DNA of 11,695 bases from Verrucomicrobiota bacterium (lineage in GTDB: Bacteria > Verrucomicrobiota > Verrucomicrobiia > Opitutales > UBA953): contig RFQN01000030.1 of assembly GCA_009924965.1 (NCBI GenBank), forward strand, positions 1 through 11,695, given 5' to 3'. This document shows positions 5,950 through 11,695 of this stretch, in pieces. Every line of letters starts with the position of its first letter. Positions within the stretch are counted from its first letter, which is position 1. A program made the translations under genes and the position numbers. The notes under the pieces are model-generated. The model was not told the DNA's origin, did not search any database, and worked only from the letters and a program-made list of their open reading frames with translations.

Positions 5950-6960
5950 TTACTCCGCCTTCTTGCGGCGAATGAACGGTTTGGCTTCCGGCGGCTCCAG
6001 CCCGCGGACCTCGTAGGCCGTGCGGAAGTGCAGCTTCGCGAAGTTCACGAGAATCGCGGGGCCGAGGCGTCCGACGAGCTCGATGCCCGCTTCCTTGGCT
6101 TCGCGGCCTGAGCCCTTGGGCAGCGTCACGCCGCCGTCTTGGGACAAGCGGTCGAGCTCACGGACGAAGCAGGCGCGGGCGACGATGGACGCCGCCGCGA
6201 CGACGGGGTCGGATTCCGCCTTGGTGCGCATGCGCAGGTCGAACTCGATGCCCTTGCGGGCGATCTCCTTCTGCACGAGCGGTTCTTCGGAGAATTGGTC
6301 GAGCAGGCCCCACTTCGGGCGACGCTGGTGTTGGGCCTCGAAGTCCTTGAGGGCCTCTTCGCACGACGTGGCGTGCATCCAACCCAGCAGGCGGTTGAGG
6401 TTCTTGCCGAAGCGCGAGTGCAGCTCGTTGTACTTCGCCATGCGGGCGAAGGTCGTCTTGACCGATACCCCGGGGGTGGAGCGGATGACGCGATCGAGCT
6501 CGGCGATCTTGGAGTCGGTGAGCTTCTTGGAATCCTTGATACCCAGCTTGATCCATTCGCGGGTCATCTCGCCGGTCGCGATGACGCAGGCTGAGACCAC
6601 CGGCCCAAAGAGGTCGCCCTTGCCCGACTCGTCCAAGCCGGCGTGTTCCTCGAACCATTCCGGGTTCAGCTCTTCCTCGTAACCCAAGGTCGCCTGGCCG
6701 GTGACGTCGGGTTCCACGCTGAACTTCACGAACTCCTCGGTCCCGCGCCCGGAGATGACGCACTTGCCGGACTTGTAATGAACCACGTTGACGTCGGGGC
6801 CCTTGAAGGCGAAGGCCGAGTGGTCGACCGGGAAGGAGACCCAGCCCTTGGCGACGACGATTTGGCGCAGCTTCTCCGCCTGGGCCGCGTCGAGCTTCAG
6901 GGTGTGCATCGCCACCTTCTTGGGCTCGTCGTCGGAGTCCTGCTTTGCCTTTCTTGCCAT
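5950..6960 (-). CDS. rnhC: Ribonuclease HIII
   Basis: RNase HIII is a paralogue of RNase HII that cuts the RNA strand of RNA-DNA hybrids. The 336-residue protein starts with an N-terminal TBP-like substrate-binding domain (about 17-85). The nuclease domain follows, with GLDESGKGDLFGPVV (Asp110, Glu111; SGKG in place of the AGRG of type HII), KDSKKLTD, YNELHSRFGKNLNRLLGWMHA, LLDQFSEEP (Asp221) and a C-terminal block containing LPKGSG and NFAKLHFRTA. I chose the ATG at 6960 (protein MARKAKQD), which has GGAG just upstream. A TTG three codons earlier is possible but has no ribosome binding site. rnhB follows 4 nt downstream, and mutY is divergent. Confidence 0.94.
   Translation of the reverse strand: MARKAKQDSDDEPKKVAMHTLKLDAAQAEKLRQIVVAKGWVSFPVDHSAFAFKGPDVNVVHYKSGKCVISGRGTEEFVKFSVEPDVTGQATLGYEEELNPEWFEEHAGLDESGKGDLFGPVVSACVIATGEMTREWIKLGIKDSKKLTDSKIAELDRVIRSTPGVSVKTTFARMAKYNELHSRFGKNLNRLLGWMHATSCEEALKDFEAQHQRRPKWGLLDQFSEEPLVQKEIARKGIEFDLRMRTKAESDPVVAAASIVARACFVRELDRLSQDGGVTLPKGSGREAKEAGIELVGRLGPAILVNFAKLHFRTAYEVRGLEPPEAKPFIRRKKAE
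5953..5956 (-). promoter_or_regulatory. Ribosome binding site of rnhB inside the rnhC 3' end
   Basis: On the minus strand AGGCGGAG is followed by TAACCCG and then the rnhB ATG. GGAG is therefore 7 nt before the start and directly abuts the TAA of rnhC, which suggests translation of the two nucleases is coupled. Confidence 0.65.
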
Positions 6961-7007
6961 GGGCTCCAAGGTTTAGCCGAGTTGGCCCTCAAATCCAGCC
7001 CCATCCC
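6961..7007. promoter_or_regulatory. Divergent rnhC-mutY intergenic region
   Basis: Only 47 bp separate the start codons of rnhC (minus) and mutY (plus), so start signals for both must lie here or run into the opposite gene. I cannot name a confident -35/-10 pair. On the minus strand GGAG precedes the rnhC ATG by 3 nt; mutY has no Shine-Dalgarno. Confidence 0.35.
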
Positions 7008-8072
7008 ATGACGAACCACGAACAACAGCTGATTCCGGCCGCCGCGGCGTTCCGGAAGGCCTTGCGGGCGTGGTTTGCGCAGCATCAGCGCCCCTTGCCT
7101 TGGCGGACCGAGGTCTCGGCCTATCGCACGGTCGTCTCGGAGCTCATGTGCCAGCAGACGCAGATCGCGACGGCCCTCCCATATTTCGAGCGGTGGGTGC
7201 AGCGCTGGCCCGACTTCCGGTCCTTGGCTCGGGCGAAGGAAGCCGACGTCCTCGCCGCGTGGGCTGGCTTAGGATATTATACGCGGGCGCGGAACCTCCT
7301 CGCCTTGGCCCAGCAAGTCGCCGGTCGGCCGGAGCCGCGGACTGCCGCCGAGTGGCAAGCGTTCAAAGGCGTCGGTCCTTACACCGCCGCCGCCATCGCG
7401 AGCATCGCCTTCCGTGAACCCGTGGCCGTCGTCGACGGCAACGTCGTCCGCGTGCTGGCCCGCGTCGCCGGGGTGAAGGAGAAGTTCAAGGACACCACCA
7501 CGGCTGCGAAGTCCTTCACGCCCTTGGCGAACGCGCTCGTCGACCCCAAGCATCCGGGCGACCACAACCAAGCGATGATGGAACTCGGCGCGACCGTCTG
7601 CCGCAAGGCCGCGCCGGACTGCGCGCATTGCCCCGTCGCTGCTTGGTGCGCGGTGCGGGGTCGGCGCGACGCCGCTTCGCTCCCTCGTTTCGAAGCCAAG
7701 GTGCGCAAGACCGCCGAAGTCGCCCGCGCCTTGGTGCATCATCGCGGCAAGGTGCTCGTCCGGCGCAACCCGCGCGAAGCTCGCCGCTTGGCCGGTATGG
7801 CGGAGTTGCCCGAGTTGGCGACTTTAGGTACCGCCGTCACCGGCCGCCCGGCGTTGGTCCGTCGTCGCACCATCGGTAGCGTCACCTATGCGGAGACCCT
7901 CCTGGAAGTCGCCGTCACTACGGCGCTGGTCCGGACGTGGTCGCAGGACGCCGGCCTGGAGTGGGTCGCCGTCGCTGAACTCGACGCCGCCGCCTTGACC
8001 GGGCCGCACCTCCGTTGGGTGCGCGAGTGGCTTAGTCCAGCCGATCGGCCAAAGCGCGGCAAACCGCTTTAA
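7008..8072 (+). CDS. mutY: Adenine DNA glycosylase (MutY)
   Basis: MutY removes adenine mispaired with 8-oxoguanine, preventing G:C to T:A changes. The 354-residue protein is the usual length. It has PWR (31-33), the catalytic glutamate in SELMCQQTQ (Glu45; the family usually has EVMLQQTQ, so Cys48 replaces Leu), GLGYYTRARNL, the helix-hairpin-helix GVGPYTAAAI, and the catalytic aspartate in VVDGNVVR (Asp143). The [4Fe-4S] ligands fit C-x6-C-x2-C-x5-C at Cys198, Cys205, Cys208 and Cys214. The C-terminal third resembles the NUDIX-like 8-oxoG recognition domain (RRNPREARRLAGMAELPEL). The ATG at 7008 starts at the conserved domain; an in-frame upstream start at 6945 would overlap rnhC. Its 3' end overlaps the phosphotransferase gene on the other strand by 41 bp. 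Confidence 0.95.
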   Translation: MTNHEQQLIPAAAAFRKALRAWFAQHQRPLPWRTEVSAYRTVVSELMCQQTQIATALPYFERWVQRWPDFRSLARAKEADVLAAWAGLGYYTRARNLLALAQQVAGRPEPRTAAEWQAFKGVGPYTAAAIASIAFREPVAVVDGNVVRVLARVAGVKEKFKDTTTAAKSFTPLANALVDPKHPGDHNQAMMELGATVCRKAAPDCAHCPVAAWCAVRGRRDAASLPRFEAKVRKTAEVARALVHHRGKVLVRRNPREARRLAGMAELPELATLGTAVTGRPALVRRRTIGSVTYAETLLEVAVTTALVRTWSQDAGLEWVAVAELDAAALTGPHLRWVREWLSPADRPKRGKPL

Positions 8073-8709
8073 GCACCGCCACGCGGGCGTAGCGCTTGTC
8101 GTCGCCGAGCACCACGTGCCACGGGGCGTGCGGCGTGTCGGTACGCGCGATCATGTCCTCCGCCGCGCGCAGGTTATCGTCCCACTTCTTGCGATTACGG
8201 TAGTCCTCCGTCGTCATCTTATGGCGCTTGTGCGGGGAGTCCTCGCGGGCGCGGAAACGGCGGAGCTGCTCTTCCTTCGAGATGTTGATCCAGACCTTCA
8301 GCACGACCATGCCCGTCTCGGCCAAGCGGGCCTCGTAGTCGTTGATCTCGGAGTAGGCGCGGGCCCATTCGGCGTCGGTGGCGAAGCCCTCGACGCGCTC
8401 GACCATCACGCGGCCGTACCACGAACGGTCGAAGATCGCGAGGTGGCCGGGGGCGGGCGTCTTGTTCCAGAAACGCCAGAGGTAGTGGCGCGACTTTTCT
8501 TCCGCCGTCGGCGCGGGCGTCGGATGCACCTGGTAGTGGGCCGCGTCGATCATCCCACACAGACGGCGGATGGCGCCGCCCTTGCCGGCCGCGTCTGGGC
8601 CCTCGAGCGCGACGACGGTGCTCAGGCCTTTGGCGGCGGCGAGGCGCGTCAGCCGGCCGAGGCGGGCCTGCAGCTTGGCGATCTGGGCGGAGTAGTCCTT
8701 TCGCTCCAT
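8032..8709 (-). CDS. Surviving catalytic domain of a polyphosphate:AMP phosphotransferase (PPK2 family)
   Basis: This is the C-terminal domain of the broken gene at 8032-9302 and could be read from the internal ATG at 8709 as a 225-residue protein. PPK2 enzymes of this type transfer a phosphate from polyphosphate to AMP, giving ADP. The domain is intact: Walker A EGPDAAGKGGAIRRL (Lys43), the lid-side region with HYLWRFWNKTP, Walker B IFDRSWYGRVMVERVEGF (Asp94, Arg95), KVWINISKEEQLRRF and the terminal APWHVVLGDDKRYARV. Similarity is strongest to the catalytic half of two-domain polyphosphate:AMP phosphotransferases, where the form EGWDAAGKGG is more usual; here Pro replaces Trp. No Shine-Dalgarno is visible before the ATG, so whether this half is made alone is uncertain. 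Confidence 0.75.
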   Translation of the reverse strand: MERKDYSAQIAKLQARLGRLTRLAAAKGLSTVVALEGPDAAGKGGAIRRLCGMIDAAHYQVHPTPAPTAEEKSRHYLWRFWNKTPAPGHLAIFDRSWYGRVMVERVEGFATDAEWARAYSEINDYEARLAETGMVVLKVWINISKEEQLRRFRAREDSPHKRHKMTTEDYRNRKKWDDNLRAAEDMIARTDTPHAPWHVVLGDDKRYARVAVLKAVCRALADRLD

Positions 8710-8865
8710 CGTCGGGTGAGGGGCGACGCTTTCCAGCAGGCCGCGTGGGCGACCACTGGGTTTCTTGTGCTTCACCGCGGCGCGGCGGCGCGAAGCCTGA
8801 GCTAATTGGCGGACGATCTCCACGCCCGCATGCAGGTCGCGGGCCTTGGTCTCGCCGCCGAGGAT

Positions 8866-8889
8866 GACCTTCCAGGGATCCAGACCTTC
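8866..8889. other. Deletion/frameshift junction in the phosphotransferase gene
   Basis: On the minus strand the end of the VVKVW segment and the start of the PWKV segment meet at TGGATCCCTGG. The junction is flanked by direct repeats of GACCTTC (plus strand 8866-8872 and 8883-8889), each of which encodes Lys-Val but in different frames. The junction lies between the repeats, so simple recombination between these two copies does not explain it; short homology at GATCC/CCTGG is a possible alternative. Confidence 0.6.
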
Positions 8890-9375
8890 ACGACCGAGTT
8901 GCCGTCGGCGGCGAGCATCTCCTCGAACTGCTTGAGGGCGCGGATGCGTTGGCGCAGCTTTTCGCCGGTGAGTTCGTCGTGGGCGGCGGCCAGCGCCGTG
9001 CGCGTGACCCAATCGCCGACGACGACGGTGATGGTGCCCTTGGCCGGCATCATCTGCCAGTAGGGCCAGAGGAAGGGACGCCCGCGCAGATCCGGGGCGG
9101 CCGCATCCGGGGCGCAGATACGCACGCGCCGCGAGTCGAACCACTCCGTCAGCTGGTTGGCCAGTTCGGATGCGCCGAGTCGGTCGTTGCCGCCGAGCAG
9201 GATGACGGCGCCCCGGCCGTTGGCCTCGAGCTTGCGTTGGGCGGCGAGGAGGCGGAGGTGGAGCGCGGAGCGGGCGCGTTCAAGGGCGGAGCGGGAAACC
9301 ATCGGGGATGGGCATCACCTTACGCCCTTCGGTGCGGAAGGGAAGCGAGGACTCCGTGACGGCTCGGTAACGGGC

Positions 9376-10641
9376 TCAGTCCAACAACCGTCCGATGTCC
9401 GCCACATAGACTTGCCGTCCACCGGCATGGGCGGAGTCGAAGCAGAACTGACGACCAGAGCGGCTGGCCGATGGGTGGGTGTCGCAACGCCATTCACCCG
9501 CATAGGCCGGCGGCGCCGGGAAGGCGCCGACCTCGATCTTACGGTCGGTGGGGATGTGGTAGAGGTAAGGGCGTTGCAGGCGGTCCTTGCCCTGCGGGTA
9601 GGTGTCGTTGAGCACCCAGGCGTTGTCGGTGTGGGGCAGGTAAGTGTTATGGCCATTGGCGGGCATGGCGTCCTTGCCGATGACGGTGACCTCATGGGAG
9701 CGATCCTTGAACAAATAGAACCGCTCGCCGTGGGACGGGTGCCAGGCGAAGGCGAAGACATGCTGCGGGTCGCGCCAAACGAAATGCGAGGTCCCGCCGT
9801 TGGGGTCCATGATGTGCACTTGGCCGCCGTCGACGCCGATGGTCAGCGCCCGCGTGCGGAAGGCGGCCTTGCCTCCCGGGTTGCGCCAGCGATGGAGGAA
9901 GAACAGGCGCGTGCCATCGGGATTGCACAACAGGTGATTGAACCAGTGCACCGCTCCGGGTTGGAAGGCGCTGGCCGCCGGGCCGGTGAAGGGCAGTTTC
10001 GCCGCGTCGGCCACGGAGAAGAGCAACCGTTGTTTGCCCGAGGCCAAGTCTAGGCGCCAGATGCCGGTGTCGTCGGGCGTCGGCACGAGTTTCCAAGGAT
10101 CGCGTGTGGCGCCCGTCGCGTAGCCGTAGCCGGGGCGGGTCACATCGAGCCGGGCGAAGTCGGGCGCGAAGGCGGTCCGGCCATCGGGGCTGAACGTATA
10201 GAACGGATGAGGCAGCGTGCGCCGTCGGCCGGACTGCACGTCGAGGATGCGCGTCACGAAGCGCCCGTCCTCGCGGTCGTTCCAAGCGACCTCGCTGGGG
10301 CTTCCTGGAATCCACTGCAGCATGCAGCCTTGCTGCCAGTTCCAGGCGTTCGAGCCGCCGAGGTCGATCCAGCGATCGCCGTCCTGCGTGTCGACCATGC
10401 CGACGCGGATAGCGTCCGCGACGGTCGGGGAGCGCCCTTCGAAGTCGACCTCGTTGGCCAGGACGAAGCGGTCGTCCGGCGAGAACAGCCACTTATCGTA
10501 GTAGCCGCGCCAGTGGAACTTGGGCCCGCGCGTGATGGCGCGAATCGTGGGGGCAGGGGCGGCGGTCGGCGTGCGGCAACCCGCCAGCAGGGTGGCGCCG
10601 AACAGGCCGGCGCTGCGGGTCAGGAAGCCGCGCCGATCCAT
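9376..10641 (-). CDS. Tat-exported beta-propeller lipoprotein of unknown function
   Basis: The 421-residue protein begins with a twin-arginine signal (DRRGFLT, Arg3-Arg4) followed by a hydrophobic stretch and a lipobox LAGC, so Cys22 is the likely lipidated residue. The mature part looks like a TolB/WD40-like beta-propeller: repeated strand-turn units such as WLFSPDDRFVL, YTFSPDGRTAF, LLCNPDGTRLFFL and CDTHPSASRSGRQFCF occur along its length. It has several His/Trp-rich segments (VHWFNH, SHFVWRDPQHVFAFAWHPSHG). Such propellers resemble the oligogalacturonate-lyase-like fold, but I see no basis for assigning that reaction. The ATG is 3 nt after the stop of the thioredoxin gene, so both are probably cotranscribed and act in the envelope. 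It is followed by a 73-bp gap before the phosphotransferase gene. Confidence 0.8.
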   Translation of the reverse strand: MDRRGFLTRSAGLFGATLLAGCRTPTAAPAPTIRAITRGPKFHWRGYYDKWLFSPDDRFVLANEVDFEGRSPTVADAIRVGMVDTQDGDRWIDLGGSNAWNWQQGCMLQWIPGSPSEVAWNDREDGRFVTRILDVQSGRRRTLPHPFYTFSPDGRTAFAPDFARLDVTRPGYGYATGATRDPWKLVPTPDDTGIWRLDLASGKQRLLFSVADAAKLPFTGPAASAFQPGAVHWFNHLLCNPDGTRLFFLHRWRNPGGKAAFRTRALTIGVDGGQVHIMDPNGGTSHFVWRDPQHVFAFAWHPSHGERFYLFKDRSHEVTVIGKDAMPANGHNTYLPHTDNAWVLNDTYPQGKDRLQRPYLYHIPTDRKIEVGAFPAPPAYAGEWRCDTHPSASRSGRQFCFDSAHAGGRQVYVADIGRLLD

Positions 10642-10644
10642 GGC

Positions 10645-11695
10645 TTAGCGCTCTTCCGGCAGGTCGGCCTTGGGCAGGACGCCTTTGAGGAGCGAGTCGA
10701 GGGTCTTCTGGGTGGCCGCGCGCATCTCGGCGTCGGCGCTCTTGGCGACGGCCTTCTGCTGCAGCTGGACGGCTTCCTCATGCTTGCCTTGGAGCCAGCG
10801 GACGCGGGCCAGCGTGTCGAGTTTGTCGGCCTCTTCGCCCTTGGTCAGTTCGACCGAGCGGGCGGCGCACTTGGCGGCGAGGGTCAGGTTGAGGTGCTTC
10901 TCGTACTGAGGGTTAGTCACGAGGTCCCAGGCCAGTTCGTTGAGCGACTCGGCGTCGTCGTTCTCGGCCTCAGCCACCTTCTCGAGCATCTTGTAGAGCT
11001 TGGTCGGGTCGCCCTTGGCCATGGCGATCGTCGCGTTGACCGAGTCGATGAGGTCTTGGCGTTCTTCGGGCGGCAGGACGGAAGCGGCGTCGGCGAGGGC
11101 GGCTTCCGCGGCCTTCCAGTCCTTGCGGGCCATCGCTTCGCCGAGCTTGTTCAGCTTCGCCTGGGCCTTCTCGGCTTCGGGGTCGACGGGCGGGCCGGCG
11201 TTGGGCTTTTGCGCGCTCTTCTTTGGGTCGAAGGTGCCGGTGAGGATGTCGCCAAGCATCTCCTCGTTCATCTCCATCGGGTGGCCGGCCCAGACCAGCT
11301 TGCCCTCGCTGACGACGAACGCGTGCGGGATGCCGTTGACGCGCGCCGCTTCGAGCCAGTCCTTGATGAACGCGTCGCCGCCGATGGCGACGGCGTAGGA
11401 CATCTTCTCGCCCTGTTGCTTCACGAATGCCTTCACCTTGTCGGCGGCCTTGGCGTCCTTCTCGCCGTCCCAGACATTGACGCCGGTGAAGACGACGCCC
11501 TTCGGGCCGAGCTTCTTGTGCAGTTCGTTGAGGTGGGGGATCGCGCCGATGCAGGGACCGCACCAGGTGGCCCAGCACTCGAAGACGTAGACCTTGCCCT
11601 TTTCGAAGTCCTTCACGGCCTCGCCTTGGACCTGGGTCGCAGGACGCGTCGCGGGCACGTCGTCGCCGACCTTGAGCCCGGCGGCGGAAAGGGTG
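10645..11695 (-). CDS. TlpA-like thioredoxin-domain protein with a helical C-terminal region, 5' end missing
   Basis: This is probably an exported thiol-disulfide protein. The frame is open to the window edge; about 349 residues are visible, and a signal peptide would lie outside. The visible start, LKVGDDVPATRPATQVQGE, is the usual lead-in of TlpA/AhpC-type domains in this group. It is followed by VYVFECWATWCGPC with both redox cysteines and by the cis-proline loop NGIPHAFVV. After about residue 150 the protein is Ala/Lys/Glu-rich and helical, with repeats that look TPR-like (ESLNELAWDLVT, LDTLARVRWLQGKHEEAVQLQQKAV). A GTG at 11658 is unlikely to be the start, because recognisable family sequence precedes it. 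The propeller lipoprotein gene follows after 3 nt. Redox role is known for the family; the partner is not shown. Confidence 0.85.
   Translation of the reverse strand, partial: TLSAAGLKVGDDVPATRPATQVQGEAVKDFEKGKVYVFECWATWCGPCIGAIPHLNELHKKLGPKGVVFTGVNVWDGEKDAKAADKVKAFVKQQGEKMSYAVAIGGDAFIKDWLEAARVNGIPHAFVVSEGKLVWAGHPMEMNEEMLGDILTGTFDPKKSAQKPNAGPPVDPEAEKAQAKLNKLGEAMARKDWKAAEAALADAASVLPPEERQDLIDSVNATIAMAKGDPTKLYKMLEKVAEAENDDAESLNELAWDLVTNPQYEKHLNLTLAAKCAARSVELTKGEEADKLDTLARVRWLQGKHEEAVQLQQKAVAKSADAEMRAATQKTLDSLLKGVLPKADLPEER

Larger units (their letters stand above)
8032..9302 (-). pseudogene. Polyphosphate:AMP phosphotransferase, two PPK2 domains, disrupted by deletion plus frameshift
   Basis: The original gene would encode two fused PPK2 domains of about 475 residues in all. 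From the ATG at 9302 the first frame gives an N-terminal domain with a degenerate P-loop (GGNDRLGAS, no GK), RPFLWPYWQMMPAKG and VVKVWI, then runs into unrelated sequence and stops at 8802. The next frame resumes with PWKVILGGETKARDLHAG, which is the end of that same domain. It continues through the linker into the intact C-terminal domain. In the C-terminal domain the equivalent KVWI and PW motifs are 54 residues apart; here they touch. About 160 bp plus one frame step are therefore missing around the GGATCC at 8876-8881. Loss of this part of the non-catalytic domain may or may not abolish activity. Possible causes are a real deletion or an assembly error. Confidence 0.8.

Noticed and set aside
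6945..7007. Earlier start for mutY
   Set aside because: The 21 extra residues are not family-like and would overlap the rnhC start. The ATG at 7008 begins at the expected N-terminus.
8880..9144. Extension of the C-terminal phosphotransferase frame up to 9144
   Set aside because: Upstream of the junction this frame gives Arg/Gly/His-rich nonsense antisense in phase to the real N-terminal domain frame.
9325..9342. CCCTTC/GAAGGG inverted repeat in the 73-bp gap between the propeller and phosphotransferase genes
   Set aside because: There are only six base pairs with a 6-nt loop and no T run; too weak to call a terminator.

Overview
This GC-rich window (roughly two thirds G+C by eye) holds ten protein-coding loci and no RNA gene, IS element or CRISPR that I can see. 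The organism looks like a member of the Verrucomicrobiota, perhaps the Opitutae. That rests on three things: RNase HII and RNase HIII occurring together, intergenic heptamer arrays of the AGTACNG kind, and a secreted thioredoxin/beta-propeller pair. This assignment is an inference from gene content, not a database result.

Region 1 (2-5063, plus strand) is a biotin cluster in the order bioA (5' end outside the window), bioB, bioD, bioF, a BioG/BioH-type esterase and bioC. From bioB onward the genes are 3 nt apart or overlap, so they very likely form one transcript. Together they can make the pimeloyl-ACP precursor and then biotin: BioC methylates malonyl-ACP, fatty acid synthesis elongates it, and the esterase removes the methyl group. 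BioF, BioA, BioD and BioB then complete the ring system. Between bioA and bioB lies a lower-GC spacer whose two ends carry heptamer arrays facing each other.

Region 2 (5064-5195) separates the convergent bioC and rnhB genes and holds two tandem hairpins with 3-nt loops.

Region 3 (5196-8072) is a genome-maintenance group. On the minus strand rnhC (RNase HIII) is followed after 4 nt by rnhB (RNase HII). mutY, the A/8-oxoG adenine glycosylase, is divergent from rnhC across 47 bp.

Region 4 (8032-9302, minus) is a two-domain polyphosphate:AMP phosphotransferase gene (PPK2 family). Its 3' end overlaps the 3' end of mutY by 41 bp. The gene is broken: about 54 codons of the N-terminal domain are missing and the frame shifts at the junction. 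The C-terminal catalytic domain is intact and may still be made from an internal ATG.

Region 5 (9376-11695, minus) is an envelope gene pair: a TlpA-like thioredoxin protein (5' end outside the window) followed after 3 nt by a Tat-exported beta-propeller lipoprotein of unknown function.

I did not find a clearly undescribed system. The points most worth a second look are the inverted heptamer arrays, the broken phosphotransferase, the rnhC-rnhB tandem, the Cys/His tail on BioB and the twin hairpins.
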